Below are positions 1 to 8,816 of a stretch of DNA of 34,158 nt, one piece after another. Origin of the DNA: Akkermansiaceae bacterium UBA5689. Its GTDB lineage: Bacteria > Verrucomicrobiota > Verrucomicrobiia > Verrucomicrobiales > Akkermansiaceae. Numbering within the stretch: the stretch's first letter is position 1; each line of letters begins with the position of its first letter. The stretch is from positions 1 to 34,158 of the forward strand of contig DIHT01000001.1 in the NCBI GenBank assembly GCA_002420305.1. Reading direction: 5' to 3'. A program made the translations under genes and the position numbers. Under the pieces are notes generated by a model, which made no database searches, was not told the DNA's origin, and saw nothing but the letters and a program-made list of their open reading frames with translations.

Positions 1-2103
1 GCATGGCCCGACCCGGACGATCATCGGGCCAAGACGGAGTTCTGCGAAAATGGAGCCAAGGCAATCGCCTCTGAGGCAACTCTGCGCCGAGCCGACCGGG
101 AATTTTTTGCCCGCTACTCGGTCACTGAGCTACGTGAGCAGTCAGACTACTGGCACGATCAACGTGGGCGATTGACCGAACCATTCATTCTCCGGGAGAA
201 TGCAACCCATTACGAACCCATTTCGTGGGATGATGCACTCACCCTGATTGCCAACGAGCTCAATTCTCTCCCCACCCCAGATCAAGGGATCTTTTACACC
301 TCGGGCCGCGCAAGCAATGAGGCTGCCTTTCTCTATCAACTTTTTGTCCGGCATTTTGGCACTAACAACCTTCCAGATTGCTCGAACATGTGCCACGAAT
401 CCTCCGGAGCGGCCCTGAAGGCATCCGTCGGCATTGGAAAGGGAACCGTGACCCTTGAGGATTTCTACGAGGCGGACACCATCCTCTGTATTGGCCAGAA
501 TCCCGGCACCAATCACCCCCGTATGCTTTCGGCCCTTGAAACAGCGGTCGAAAATGGAGCCCGGATCGTTGCCGTCAACCCACTCAGGGAGGCCGGACTT
601 CTCGGCTTCGCTCATCCTCAGAAAATAAGCGGCCTCTTCAATAAAGCGACTCCCCTTGCCTCTCAATATCTGCAGGTAAGAATCAATGGAGATTTCGCTC
701 TGCTCCGGGCCCTCGGCAAAGAATTGTTCCTCCGTGAAAGCGCCCGGCCAGGGACTGTAATCGATCAAAACTTTGTAACCCGGAACACCCTCGATATTGA
801 CGCCTACCGAAATATCTGCGAAGCGGCATCTTGGGATGATCTGATTGGAAAATGCTCCATCTCCCGCGCGGAGATCGAAAAACTCGCCGATACAATTCTG
901 CGTGGAGAAAAAAAACTCATTACCTGCTGGGCGATGGGCCTGACCCAGCACCGTAACGCAGTAGCCACGATCCGGGAAATCGCAAACCTCCATCTTTTGC
1001 TTGGCGCTATCGGCAGACCAGGCGCTGGGCTCTGTCCCGTTCGGGGACACTCCAACGTGCAGGGAGATCGTACTATGGGAATTTTCGAAAGGATGCCGGA
1101 AGCCTTCCTTGCCGCTCTCGACAGAGAATTCGACATTAGATGCCCGAGGGAGCACGGCCATGATACCGTCAACGCTATTTTGTCGATGCACCAGAACGCC
1201 GGGCAGGTGTTCCTCGCCCTCGGAGGAAATTTCCTACAGGCCGCTCCGGACACGAATTTCACCTCTGACGCTCTAGAGAATTGTCGCCTGACCGCTCACA
1301 TTGCCACCAAGCTCAACCGCTCACACCTTCACACGGGTAACATCGGCCTGATTCTCCCCTGTCTGGGACGCTCGGAGCATGACGAGCAGAAATCCGGCCC
1401 TCAATTCGTCACATGTGAAAACTCCATGGGAGTTGTCCAAAGGTCCCGGGGCACTCTTGAACCAGCCTCTCCTGCATTGCGATCTGAGGCGTACATCATT
1501 TCCCGTTTGGCCGAGGCTACTCTCGCTGAGCGAACCTCGGTCGACTGGCAGCGCTTTCGTAACAACTATGACCACATCCGGGAAACTATCGAACGCGTGG
1601 TACCTGGATTCGAGAGCTACAACGAGCGGGCGAGGAAAGATGGGGGCTTCTATCTGCCCAACGGGGCAAAAGAGCGAAGCTGGGACACTCCAGACGGAAA
1701 GGCCTGTTTCTCCGCAGCGCCTTTCGAGCAATTCGAGGTCAGCGAAGGGCACCTCATTCTGCAGACCCTGCGCAGCCATGATCAGTTCAATACCACGGTG
1801 TATGGTCTCAACGATCGCTACCGAGGGGTCGGACTTGGGCGCCGGATTCTCTTCATGAATCCAGACGACATGAAGGAGAGGAACATTGCGCCGGTAAGTC
1901 TTATTGATATCACCAGTCACTGGCAGGAAGAGCAGCGAACACTTCAATCTTTTTACGCTATCCCTTACGACATTCCCCGCGGCAGCGCTGCTGCATATTT
2001 TCCCGAAGCCAATCCACTTGTCCCCATCGACTCCACTGCCCGGGAGTCTAATACCCCGACCAGTAAGGCCGTCGAAATTTCGGTGCAGGCCTCCTCTCGC
2101 TGA
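1..2103 (+). CDS. YdeP/FdhF-like molybdopterin oxidoreductase alpha subunit (5' truncated)
   Basis: This frame is open from the first base, so the gene starts before the window; 700 residues are visible and perhaps 60 are missing. The first visible residues AWPDPDD fit the end of the 'CPGCAWPDP' signature of the YdeP family (TIGR01701), which would supply part of an N-terminal Fe-S site. Further in are DCSNMCHES, the molybdenum-ligand region of this family, and IGQNPGTNHPRM, a pterin-cofactor binding segment. The last ~120 residues look like the C-terminal molybdopterin dinucleotide-binding domain (HLILQTLRSHDQFNTTVYG). The family resembles formate dehydrogenase H, but in most members the substrate is unknown; E. 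coli YdeP has been linked to acid resistance. No signal peptide can be judged because the start is absent. The gene converges on the PhoD-like gene 14 bp downstream. An internal ATG-type start near 172 is only an artefact of truncation. Family call is firm, substrate unknown. Confidence 0.9.
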   Translation, partial: AWPDPDDHRAKTEFCENGAKAIASEATLRRADREFFARYSVTELREQSDYWHDQRGRLTEPFILRENATHYEPISWDDALTLIANELNSLPTPDQGIFYTSGRASNEAAFLYQLFVRHFGTNNLPDCSNMCHESSGAALKASVGIGKGTVTLEDFYEADTILCIGQNPGTNHPRMLSALETAVENGARIVAVNPLREAGLLGFAHPQKISGLFNKATPLASQYLQVRINGDFALLRALGKELFLRESARPGTVIDQNFVTRNTLDIDAYRNICEAASWDDLIGKCSISRAEIEKLADTILRGEKKLITCWAMGLTQHRNAVATIREIANLHLLLGAIGRPGAGLCPVRGHSNVQGDRTMGIFERMPEAFLAALDREFDIRCPREHGHDTVNAILSMHQNAGQVFLALGGNFLQAAPDTNFTSDALENCRLTAHIATKLNRSHLHTGNIGLILPCLGRSEHDEQKSGPQFVTCENSMGVVQRSRGTLEPASPALRSEAYIISRLAEATLAERTSVDWQRFRNNYDHIRETIERVVPGFESYNERARKDGGFYLPNGAKERSWDTPDGKACFSAAPFEQFEVSEGHLILQTLRSHDQFNTTVYGLNDRYRGVGLGRRILFMNPDDMKERNIAPVSLIDITSHWQEEQRTLQSFYAIPYDIPRGSAAAYFPEANPLVPIDSTARESNTPTSKAVEISVQASSR

Positions 2104-2117
2104 TTACCCTCGAGCTG

Positions 2118-3959
2118 TCATTTAAGGCGTATCGTACGGGAACCAGCACCCACCTCAGCCTTCTCCAGAATGACAGTAGAAGGCTGATTTCTTCCGGCCT
2201 TAACCGTGAAGGACCTCCCTTTCGGCGCACCCGGATTGAAGGTCTTTCCAAGAGCCCTTACGGTGTAAAGAATCTCACCAGAGATATCATCAATGAGCTG
2301 GACTACAGGATTCTCCACATCGAAGGTCATCTCCCCGAGTTTACCCCAGGAGGGAGGGTCGTAATTGTCAAACTGCGAGATCGTCCGAGGCCATCCCGCA
2401 TACTGCTTGGCCGCGGGATCGGTGAGGTCAACATTGCGAGGCCAGCACTCCATGGTAATTTCCCGCTTCTTTGTATTCAGCCTGACAACACCAAACCCGG
2501 CAGAACGGGTATTGAGAAGCTTTCCAGCTGGCTTCTTCTCTGGGTTAGCAGCGGCATAGTTCGTGACCTTGTTTGCAAAGCCATCGAGGTGATCCCCGGA
2601 GTAGTCGGGAGCACCAGCCTCACGGTTCGCCCCGGGCTTAAGTGGCTCCCACCACCGCAGGTATAAATTTGCAATTGATGGGACACAAAACGACCAGATG
2701 GCATCTCGGTGATTCTCCAGCCCGTGGTGAAAAATCGTCGCGAGGTGCTGATCTCCAGCACAATGAAAGGCAAAGCCCTTCCGCAGCGCCGAAAGAGCTC
2801 GGCTCCGACCCGACTGAGGCCAGCCGTTTGAGTCCATGTCGGCATGAAGTCGGCCATTGGCACCGCCATGAATATGCGCTCCTCCACAGAAAATTGTAGC
2901 CGAGAGCGCGACCTTCATCTGGGTCTTGGTCCAATCCTGTGACCAGCGGTCGAGGAACTTCAGTTGGCGCTGACCCAGCAGAATAGCCCCATCCACATCA
3001 ACGCTTGCAGGATCATATTCCGGATTACGGATATGGTCTGGTCGAGGACCCTGCTTGGGAACGCGCCCGGCGGGGCCGGTCTTAAATTTACGATCCTCGA
3101 GGATGGCGAAATCCACATTTCCCCAGTTCAGGTTGGTAAACCAGACTCCGATCCCCTGCCCAATCTTGTGAGGATCCACGGGATCAGGAAAATGACTGGT
3201 CTGCGCTCTCTCGACCTCCTGAACATAAACCCCCGGCCGGGCATATCCCCCGTCCGATGCACCTCCGAGAGTCGATACCTTGCCACTCTCTCCCCAGAGA
3301 TTGGGCTGCCCGGCATCGTGATCGTCGGGTAGACAAAGAGTTGGTCGGTCCTTGATGATCTCGCCAAAATCCCGACCAAACTTCAACCATCCCGCATAAT
3401 GCTTGAAGTGATCGTAAACCTGGTCTCCGGCGAAGAAGAGCACATCAGCGTCGATTCTCTTCACGTTCTCAATGATATCTTTCCTCGAGATATCTCCACC
3501 ATGAGCTGGGTGGATGGAATTCCCCGTAAAAGCAGCCACCACTACTTCACCCTTATCCACCGGGTTCTTCCGGATCGTTCCTGTGTAGCTCGAACCCGCT
3601 TCGTGAATAACCCGGTATTCGTGCGCTTTGGAATCGTTCCATTTTTCCACCCTGAACGGAGCCGTCCATCCGCGTTCAATAGCCTTGGTGCGAGCAACTT
3701 CGACCCATTCGCCCTCCTTCTTGATCTCCAGACGCACAATCCGGCTGTCGCCCGCAGCGAGGGGATAAAGCTGGGCCGTCAGCTTCAAGATATTGTCATG
3801 AACCGTATACAGGGCGAAGCAGATGAGATCCTTTTTCGCAACCTTGGGAACAGAGAGAACCGCCCGTCCCTTTCTCTTTTGATTTTTTTGCTGGGAGACC
3901 GCGACACCGGCGATCAGGACGACAAGAGCGGAAATTGTGAGCCATTTAATAAACTTCAT
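2118..3959 (-). CDS. secreted PhoD-like alkaline phosphatase/metallophosphoesterase
   Basis: A 613-residue protein starting with a clear signal peptide (MKFIKWLTISALVVLIAGVAVS), so exported. After an N-terminal beta-rich region (~30-140) comes a PhoD-type metallophosphatase domain: FTGNSIHP, FFAGDQVYDH and LPDDHDAG are metal-ligand motifs, and a later CAGDQHLATIFHHG segment supplies the C-terminal histidines. PhoD enzymes hydrolyse phosphomonoesters or diesters, usually using Ca and Fe; the substrate here is not known, and proteins of this branch in Verrucomicrobia and Planctomycetes also occur outside phosphate-starvation regulons. The gene begins 18 bp after the stop of the upstream membrane-protein gene on the same strand, which suggests one transcript. 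No Pho box was recognised. The start is well supported by the signal peptide. Confidence 0.88.
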   Translation of the reverse strand: MKFIKWLTISALVVLIAGVAVSQQKNQKRKGRAVLSVPKVAKKDLICFALYTVHDNILKLTAQLYPLAAGDSRIVRLEIKKEGEWVEVARTKAIERGWTAPFRVEKWNDSKAHEYRVIHEAGSSYTGTIRKNPVDKGEVVVAAFTGNSIHPAHGGDISRKDIIENVKRIDADVLFFAGDQVYDHFKHYAGWLKFGRDFGEIIKDRPTLCLPDDHDAGQPNLWGESGKVSTLGGASDGGYARPGVYVQEVERAQTSHFPDPVDPHKIGQGIGVWFTNLNWGNVDFAILEDRKFKTGPAGRVPKQGPRPDHIRNPEYDPASVDVDGAILLGQRQLKFLDRWSQDWTKTQMKVALSATIFCGGAHIHGGANGRLHADMDSNGWPQSGRSRALSALRKGFAFHCAGDQHLATIFHHGLENHRDAIWSFCVPSIANLYLRWWEPLKPGANREAGAPDYSGDHLDGFANKVTNYAAANPEKKPAGKLLNTRSAGFGVVRLNTKKREITMECWPRNVDLTDPAAKQYAGWPRTISQFDNYDPPSWGKLGEMTFDVENPVVQLIDDISGEILYTVRALGKTFNPGAPKGRSFTVKAGRNQPSTVILEKAEVGAGSRTIRLK

Positions 3960-3977
3960 CTGAGTGCGTGTTGAATT

Positions 3978-4916
3978 TCAATCGATCGGTGATCTGGTCA
4001 TCTTGCCCGGACCGGCCGTCTGGGGCCCATCCGGCCCGGTCCCAGTTTTAGAATCTGCTGCTACCGTCTCAATCTCATCCGATCGACGCCAGACAAGAAA
4101 AAGATAAAGGGGAATGACGTAGTGTGGAGCCCTCAGGACAGCCTCGTGAATAAATTGATCCGCACCCCAGTAATTGAGGCTGAGAGACATTCCCGCCACC
4201 GGGCGTGCAATGGCAGTCAATAATCCCCAAATGGCGGCATAAAGGGCGCAGGACCGGCGCGAAACCTTGAGAAAGATTCCAACACACACGAGAAAATCGA
4301 GTATTCCTGCCCACCAGAGCAGGCTAGTTGCTGTCTCATGCTCCACCCCCAGAATCTCCGTTGTCATCGCCTGAAAAGTTGCCGGCATAGGCCAGAGATT
4401 CAGCGCGTAGCACCCGTGACCGATAAACGTCAGAATCATTGCCACCATGGCAGCCGCGATTGTCACCCGATGCCGTGCTCCCAGATGCAATGCCAGGACC
4501 AGTAGCACCGGAGCAAGAACCTGACCGCCATGCTCCACCAACATTGGAATCTGGCGCTGCGCGCCTATGAAACGAGCGTAAGCAAGAATCCCCAGAAGGG
4601 CTCCTCCTCCCAGCAAGCCCATCATCTGGAGATAGGATTTCTTTCGGGCGGTTACGGCGAGTATCGTAGCCGCGAGGTAAAACCAGCTCGTGAAACCAAT
4701 CCACCGCTGAACGAGTCCATCATTGGCGCCCGTACCCACAAACTCATCCCAGTCAATTCCCATACGCTCTGCCAGCGCGTGACTTGATTCCTGCCACAGC
4801 AACACTCCGTAGGGGCCTTCCCAGTAGAAATGGACCCACGTCCATCCTGCAAGACAGAGAAAAGCTCCAACACGCAGAAGAAGCACCAGATGGCTGTCAG
4901 CTTTTAACGGTTTCAC
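3978..4916 (-). CDS. polytopic membrane protein of unknown function
   Basis: A 312-residue protein with about eight predicted membrane segments and a hydrophilic C-terminal tail (~280-312) rich in Gly, Pro and Thr. I recognise the general type as a conserved uncharacterised integral membrane protein, loosely DoxX-like in its hydrophobic pattern, but no catalytic motif is clear; HGGQVLAP, FIGHGCYALN and RPVAGMSLSLNYWG look like the most conserved stretches. The start is GTG at 4916, preceded by AGAGAGG about 7 bp upstream. The start codon overlaps the stop of a 14-residue ORF (TAGTG), suggesting translational coupling. The PhoD-like phosphatase follows 18 bp downstream, so the two probably work in the same envelope process. 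Function unassigned. Confidence 0.78.
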   Translation of the reverse strand: MKPLKADSHLVLLLRVGAFLCLAGWTWVHFYWEGPYGVLLWQESSHALAERMGIDWDEFVGTGANDGLVQRWIGFTSWFYLAATILAVTARKKSYLQMMGLLGGGALLGILAYARFIGAQRQIPMLVEHGGQVLAPVLLVLALHLGARHRVTIAAAMVAMILTFIGHGCYALNLWPMPATFQAMTTEILGVEHETATSLLWWAGILDFLVCVGIFLKVSRRSCALYAAIWGLLTAIARPVAGMSLSLNYWGADQFIHEAVLRAPHYVIPLYLFLVWRRSDEIETVAADSKTGTGPDGPQTAGPGKMTRSPID

Positions 4917-4960
4917 TATCGCGCCTCTCTGAAGATATCTTGGGTCTGACTCTGCTTCAT
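4916..4960 (-). CDS. putative 14-residue leader peptide coupled to downstream membrane protein
   Basis: On the minus strand an ATG at 4960 is preceded by GGAGG (4969-4973) with an 8-bp spacer, the best ribosome binding site of this area. It opens a 14-codon frame, MKQSQTQDIFREAR, that ends in TAG. The last G of TAG is the first base of the GTG start of the membrane-protein gene (TAGTG), the classic layout for termination-reinitiation coupling. The peptide has no obvious amino-acid-run attenuator signature. Alternatives are a frameshift (real or a sequencing error) that separates the true N-terminus from the rest of the membrane protein, or chance. Seen directly: the RBS, frame and overlap. 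Inferred: that it is translated. Confidence 0.45.
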   Translation of the reverse strand: MKQSQTQDIFREAR

Positions 4961-5064
4961 ATCGAGGTCCTCCGGTAGAAAAAAGTAACTACAAGTGGTT
5001 GTAATCCAGCGCTATCGAGATTGTGGGTTTACATTCCCCCGGCGCCGAACATGATCCCTTGATC

Positions 5065-6135
5065 ATGAAACCTCTGGTTTGCTACGCCTCTCCTCTGATC
5101 CTCTCCCTTTCTATTTCGATTGCCGCTCCAGTAGGAAAATACCCCTCCCTTCCGAGCAAGGTCCTATCCAACTACACGCCCAGCAGCGTCGATTCCCATG
5201 ACTCGGCAACAATGGCGAATCGGGCTAACGCCTTCCTCTCCTCGCTCGACAAAAAACTCCGGGCCCAGGCAGCCCTTTCCTCTGACAGTGCTGAGAAACC
5301 GAAATGGACCAACGTCCCACCACGCGGGCCCCAGGGAGGAGTTCGACTTGGTGACCTTAACGAAAAGCAATTGAAGAGCGCTTGCGACCTCCTTGCCGCA
5401 GTTCTCAGCCCGCAAGGCTATGGGAAAGCCCGTAACATCCCTCTTGCCGACGACCGTCTCCTCCGTAATGGCCAGCGCCGTCCCGGTTTCGGAGCAGAGG
5501 ACTACTGGCTGGCGATCTTTGGCGAGCCATCTCCGGACAAGCCATGGGCTCTCCAGTTCGATGGACATCACATCGCGATCAATCTGGCTTTCCACGGCAA
5601 GCGGATGTCGATGTCGCCAACCTTCATTGGAACCCAGCCGCGGGAGTTTCAACTCGCAGGTAAGAAGATTGTGCCTATGGAAAAAGAGGCCCCGACAGGC
5701 CTAGCACTTTTCGAGGCGCTTGACGCATCTCAGAAGAAACAGGCTACCATCCGCCCAAAACGGGCTAATCTGGTCGCTGCAGCTGGCAAGGATGGCTTTG
5801 TTCCTGATCCTCTGGGATTAGCCTGCAAGAACCTCAAGGACGAGCAACGTGCAATTCTGATGAACGTCCTGAAATCATATGTCGGTGATCTCCCAGGTGC
5901 GCATGCCAAATACCGAATGGAGGAACTTCAAGCTGAGATAGACCAGATGAACTTTGCCTGGTGGGGCCCTGGGGAAAAGGGTGGTGACTTTTCCTACCGC
6001 ATTCAGGGACCCAGTGTGATTGTCGAATACGCTGGTCAGGATCTTGGAGGGGATCCCCACAATCATCTGCATTCAATGTATCGGGATCCGACTAATGAAT
6101 ACGGGGCCCGGCTCGGAAAGAAGGCAAAGAATTGA
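5065..6135 (+). CDS. secreted DUF3500 domain protein
   Basis: A 356-residue protein recognised as DUF3500 from its order of motifs: GPQGGVRLGDL, a helix around AVLSPQGYGKAR, YWLAIFGEPSPDKPWALQFDGHHIAINL, MSPTFIGTQP, and the C-terminal HNHLHSMYRDPTNEYG. The family is uncharacterised; the conserved His pair (GHH and HNHLH) suggests a metal or catalytic site, but no reaction is established. The start is placed at ATG 5065 because it gives a signal peptide (MKPLVCYASPLILSLSISIAAP); an upstream in-frame GTG at 5023 would bury this. No strong ribosome binding site is seen. It is divergent from the membrane-protein operon across about 100 bp and 136 bp ahead of the malate dehydrogenase gene. Confidence 0.85.
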   Translation: MKPLVCYASPLILSLSISIAAPVGKYPSLPSKVLSNYTPSSVDSHDSATMANRANAFLSSLDKKLRAQAALSSDSAEKPKWTNVPPRGPQGGVRLGDLNEKQLKSACDLLAAVLSPQGYGKARNIPLADDRLLRNGQRRPGFGAEDYWLAIFGEPSPDKPWALQFDGHHIAINLAFHGKRMSMSPTFIGTQPREFQLAGKKIVPMEKEAPTGLALFEALDASQKKQATIRPKRANLVAAAGKDGFVPDPLGLACKNLKDEQRAILMNVLKSYVGDLPGAHAKYRMEELQAEIDQMNFAWWGPGEKGGDFSYRIQGPSVIVEYAGQDLGGDPHNHLHSMYRDPTNEYGARLGKKAKN

Positions 6136-6271
6136 TCTCCTCCCCTGAAGGGCTCCAGCATACCGGAGAGAAACTCTGGCTGTTTCTGCCTTCTCAGTTC
6201 TGAATACCACGCAGAAAAGTGGATCTCGACGCTTGAGCAGGGCCACCGATACCCTAAAACAATACTTACCC

Positions 6272-7198
6272 ATGAAAGTTACTATCCTCGGAGGAGGCGG
6301 AAGGGTTGGATCCAATGCTGCATTCTGCCTGCAATGTGCGGGAATCGTATCCGAAATCCAGCTTCTCGATGCCAACAGGAAAATGGCGGAGGGCGAAGCA
6401 CTGGATCTGGTGCATGGAGCGTCATCACTTGGAGACCAGCGAATTTATGAGGGCGACTATGACCGGGCCCAGGACTCTGACATCTTTGTCATTACGGCCG
6501 GTCTGCGCCGAAAACCTGACGAGAGCCGTCTTGATCTCATTAACCGCAACGTTGGTCTCTTCTCAGAGGTAATCGGAAGCATTAAGGCGGCCGGCATGAA
6601 GGATAATGCCATCGTCTTCGTCGTCTCAAACCCTGTCGACATCCTGACTCATCTCGCGGCCAGCTTTCTGGACCTACCTCCGGGACGGGTGATCGGACTG
6701 GGCACAATGCTCGATACTGCTCGTTTTCGCTCCCTGATCGCGTCCGAACTCGACCTCGCTCCGACACAGGTCAGAGCTCTCATTCTTGGCGAGCATGGAG
6801 ATACCATGCTTCCCTTGTGGTCTTCTGCCACCGTCGGCGGTCTACCCCTGACGGAAGTGGAGGGATGTGATGCAAATTTCCAGAGGGGAATCTTCGAGCG
6901 AACCAAGAAAAGTGGAGCGGAGGTCATTAGCCGCAAAGGTGGTGCCGGCTGGGCGGTCGGGGCAACTATTGCCGAGGTCATTCACTCCATCGCTCTCGAC
7001 CGAAAGCAGCTCCTGCCAGTTTCTTCACTTCAGAACGGAGCCTATGGACTCAAGGATGTCTGCCTCAGTGTCCCCTCCGTGGTGGGTCGGTCCGGGGTTG
7101 AGAAGCACCTCGAGCTGAAGCTGTGGCCCAAAGAAGAGCAAGCGCTCAAGGCCTCTGCCAAAGCCCTTCAAACGATGCTCGCTTCCGTGGCTGGCTGA
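6272..7198 (+). CDS. mdh: malate dehydrogenase (LDH-like type)
   Basis: A 308-residue NAD-dependent dehydrogenase of the lactate/malate superfamily, interconverting malate and oxaloacetate in the cytosolic TCA cycle. The N-terminal Rossmann loop reads GGGGRVGSNAA and is followed by the ribose-binding acid in LLDANR. The specificity loop is AGLRRKPDESRLDL: the residue aligned with LDH Gln102 is Arg, which favours oxaloacetate/malate over pyruvate/lactate. The substrate Arg lies in NPVDILTHLA...GLGTMLDTARFR, and the catalytic His in GEHGDTMLPLWS. Start at ATG 6272 places the glycine loop right after MKVTIL; an in-frame start at 6233 would add 13 unlikely residues. A small imperfect hairpin around 6165-6181 lies in the gap after the DUF3500 gene. 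Single-gene transcription seems likely. Confidence 0.92.
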   Translation: MKVTILGGGGRVGSNAAFCLQCAGIVSEIQLLDANRKMAEGEALDLVHGASSLGDQRIYEGDYDRAQDSDIFVITAGLRRKPDESRLDLINRNVGLFSEVIGSIKAAGMKDNAIVFVVSNPVDILTHLAASFLDLPPGRVIGLGTMLDTARFRSLIASELDLAPTQVRALILGEHGDTMLPLWSSATVGGLPLTEVEGCDANFQRGIFERTKKSGAEVISRKGGAGWAVGATIAEVIHSIALDRKQLLPVSSLQNGAYGLKDVCLSVPSVVGRSGVEKHLELKLWPKEEQALKASAKALQTMLASVAG

Positions 7199-7348
7199 CC
7201 GTGCAAATGGAATGTTGCCCCATTTTGGACCGCGGTCACCAATTTGGGCTAGACTGCGCTCAAAATCGGCGGAACCTTGCAACCTAGGCTTCGCCAAGAG
7301 ACTCATGCCAGCGACCTCAAAATCGCCAGCTGACCCGCACTACTCGAT

Positions 7349-8683
7349 ATGAAACTCCCCACCATCCTCGCTCTTTTCGCTCTTTTCGCTCTTACGATCA
7401 CAGCAGTAGCCCATCCCGACCACAAGTTGCGTCACTGGGAGCAAGCCAGCCCCGACCCAGATCGAATTATTCTGACGTGGGCGGGAAGTACCGCAACTAG
7501 CCAATCCGTCACTTGGCGGACCGATACTTCCGTCAAGGAGGCCTCAGCAGAAATCGCGCTTGCGCTCCCGAAGGCGCGCTTCGATGAAGGTGCGAAAAGC
7601 TACAAGGCCCGAACCGAGAAGCTCGAACTTGTCGATCCCGCCAAGGTAGTCGTTCACTACCACTCTGTTGAATTCTCGGAGCTGAAACCAGATACCCTCT
7701 ACGCTTACAGAGTTGGCAGCGGGGATCGGTGGAGTGAATGGATTCAGTTTCGCACCGCCAAGGCAGAAGCCGCACCGTTCTCCTTCCTCTACTTTGGAGA
7801 CGCCCAGAACTCCATATTGTCATTCTGGTCGCGCATCATCAGGGCCGCCTACAAAAAGGCTCCTCACGCCGCTTTTTCGATCCATGCAGGCGACCTTGTC
7901 AATACTGCCCACAAAGACCGGGAATGGGCTGAATGGTTCAAAGCGGGAGGATGGATTCACTCATCCGTGCCCTCGATCCCTGTTTCGGGAAATCATGAAT
8001 ACACCAACCTTAAGGTCGACGGAGTGGATAAGGGTAAGCAGCTTGCCATCCAATGGCGGTCGCAGTTCTCTCTCCCACCTGCAAGTGATCTGCCCGATTC
8101 CCTGGCAGAGACCGTATACACTCTCACCTACCAGGGAGCACGGATCATCGCGCTGAACTCCAACCGCGAGATTGAGGCCCAAGCCAAGTGGCTTGAGAAG
8201 GTCCTCTCTAAAAACACTAGCAAGTGGACGGTCGTGACGATGCACCACCCCATGTTCTCGTCAGGGGCTGGGAGGGACAATTCTCAGAACCGAAAGGTCC
8301 TCAAACCGATCATCGACAAATACAAGGTAGATCTCCTCCTGCAGGGCCACGATCACACCTATGCCCGTGGGCACACTCCTGTGCGCATGAGTGATACTGA
8401 AAACAACAAGATCAAGTCACTTTACGTAAACTCGGTTAGCGGGCCAAAGATGTATGATTTCCGTAAGGACGGATGGAACACCTATAAGCCAGACGGCGTC
8501 CTCCTCGCGAGAAAGGCCGTTAAGACTCCGTTCTTCCAGGTGATTGATGTTGAGGGTGAATGGCTGACCTACCGCGCCTTCATGGCCAACGGTCAACTCT
8601 ACGATGCCGTTCGCCTTCACAAGCTCGCCGACGGAACCAAGGAGATGCACCCTTGGAAAGACGAGCTCGGGAAAGAGCGATAA
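7349..8683 (+). CDS. secreted purple-acid-type metallophosphatase
   Basis: A 444-residue exported protein with a signal peptide (MKLPTILALFALFALTITAVA). Residues ~30-135 form an N-terminal fibronectin-like domain typical of purple acid phosphatases (TWAGSTATSQSVTWRTD, then LKPDTLYAYRVGSGDRWSEW). The catalytic domain holds the five metal-binding blocks: FGDAQN, HAGDLVN, SGNHEY, MHHPMFSSG and GHDHTYARGH. The enzyme should hydrolyse phosphate esters outside the cytoplasm. In the first block an Asn-containing GDAQN replaces the more usual GDxG/GDxQ form. A 9-bp tandem repeat (7369-7393) encodes the hydrophobic core of the signal peptide. It is a second secreted phosphatase in the window besides the PhoD-like protein, pointing to scavenging of organic phosphorus. 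It ends 133 bp before the convergent esterase gene. Confidence 0.9.
   Translation: MKLPTILALFALFALTITAVAHPDHKLRHWEQASPDPDRIILTWAGSTATSQSVTWRTDTSVKEASAEIALALPKARFDEGAKSYKARTEKLELVDPAKVVVHYHSVEFSELKPDTLYAYRVGSGDRWSEWIQFRTAKAEAAPFSFLYFGDAQNSILSFWSRIIRAAYKKAPHAAFSIHAGDLVNTAHKDREWAEWFKAGGWIHSSVPSIPVSGNHEYTNLKVDGVDKGKQLAIQWRSQFSLPPASDLPDSLAETVYTLTYQGARIIALNSNREIEAQAKWLEKVLSKNTSKWTVVTMHHPMFSSGAGRDNSQNRKVLKPIIDKYKVDLLLQGHDHTYARGHTPVRMSDTENNKIKSLYVNSVSGPKMYDFRKDGWNTYKPDGVLLARKAVKTPFFQVIDVEGEWLTYRAFMANGQLYDAVRLHKLADGTKEMHPWKDELGKER
7369..7393 (+). repeat. 9-bp in-frame microrepeat in signal-peptide coding region
   Basis: The unit CGCTCTTTT occurs 2.8 times in a row (7369-7377, 7378-7386, 7387-7393). 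It encodes the repeated Ala-Leu-Phe stretch in the hydrophobic core of the phosphatase signal peptide. Gain or loss of a unit by slippage would stay in frame and change the core length by three residues. Confidence 0.8.
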
Positions 8684-8785
8684 ACCCCACGCGAGCGAAG
8701 CGGCAAATTACCGTTTAGTAGAACCAACGCCTCCAGCGGCTCCATATAGTAAGCTCTTGCGCTACGGCGGGGCAGAACAGCCCTC

Positions 8786-8802
8786 TCCCTCGAGCCGAGG
8801 GA
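8786..8802. terminator. hairpin between convergent phosphatase and esterase genes
   Basis: TCCCTCG (8786-8792) and CGAGGGA (8796-8802) form a perfect 7-bp stem with a 3-base loop in the 133-bp gap between two convergent genes. No T-run follows on either strand, so a terminator role is an inference from position only. Nothing else is seen in this gap. Confidence 0.4.
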
Positions 8803-8816
8803 CTCCGGGAGCTTTG

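Noticed and set aside
142..1191. 349-residue open frame on the minus strand
   Set aside because: It is antisense to the YdeP-like oxidoreductase, whose motifs are intact; its sequence has no recognisable domain.
1321..1947. 208-residue open frame on the minus strand
   Set aside because: Antisense to the C-terminal part of the YdeP-like gene; no protein-like pattern.
3399..3974. 191-residue open frame on the plus strand
   Set aside because: Antisense to the N-terminal part of the PhoD-like gene, including its signal peptide.
3971..3981. TTGAA-T-TTCAA inverted repeat at the stop of the membrane protein gene
   Set aside because: A one-base loop cannot form a hairpin and the arms are short; not counted with the stop-codon stem-loops.
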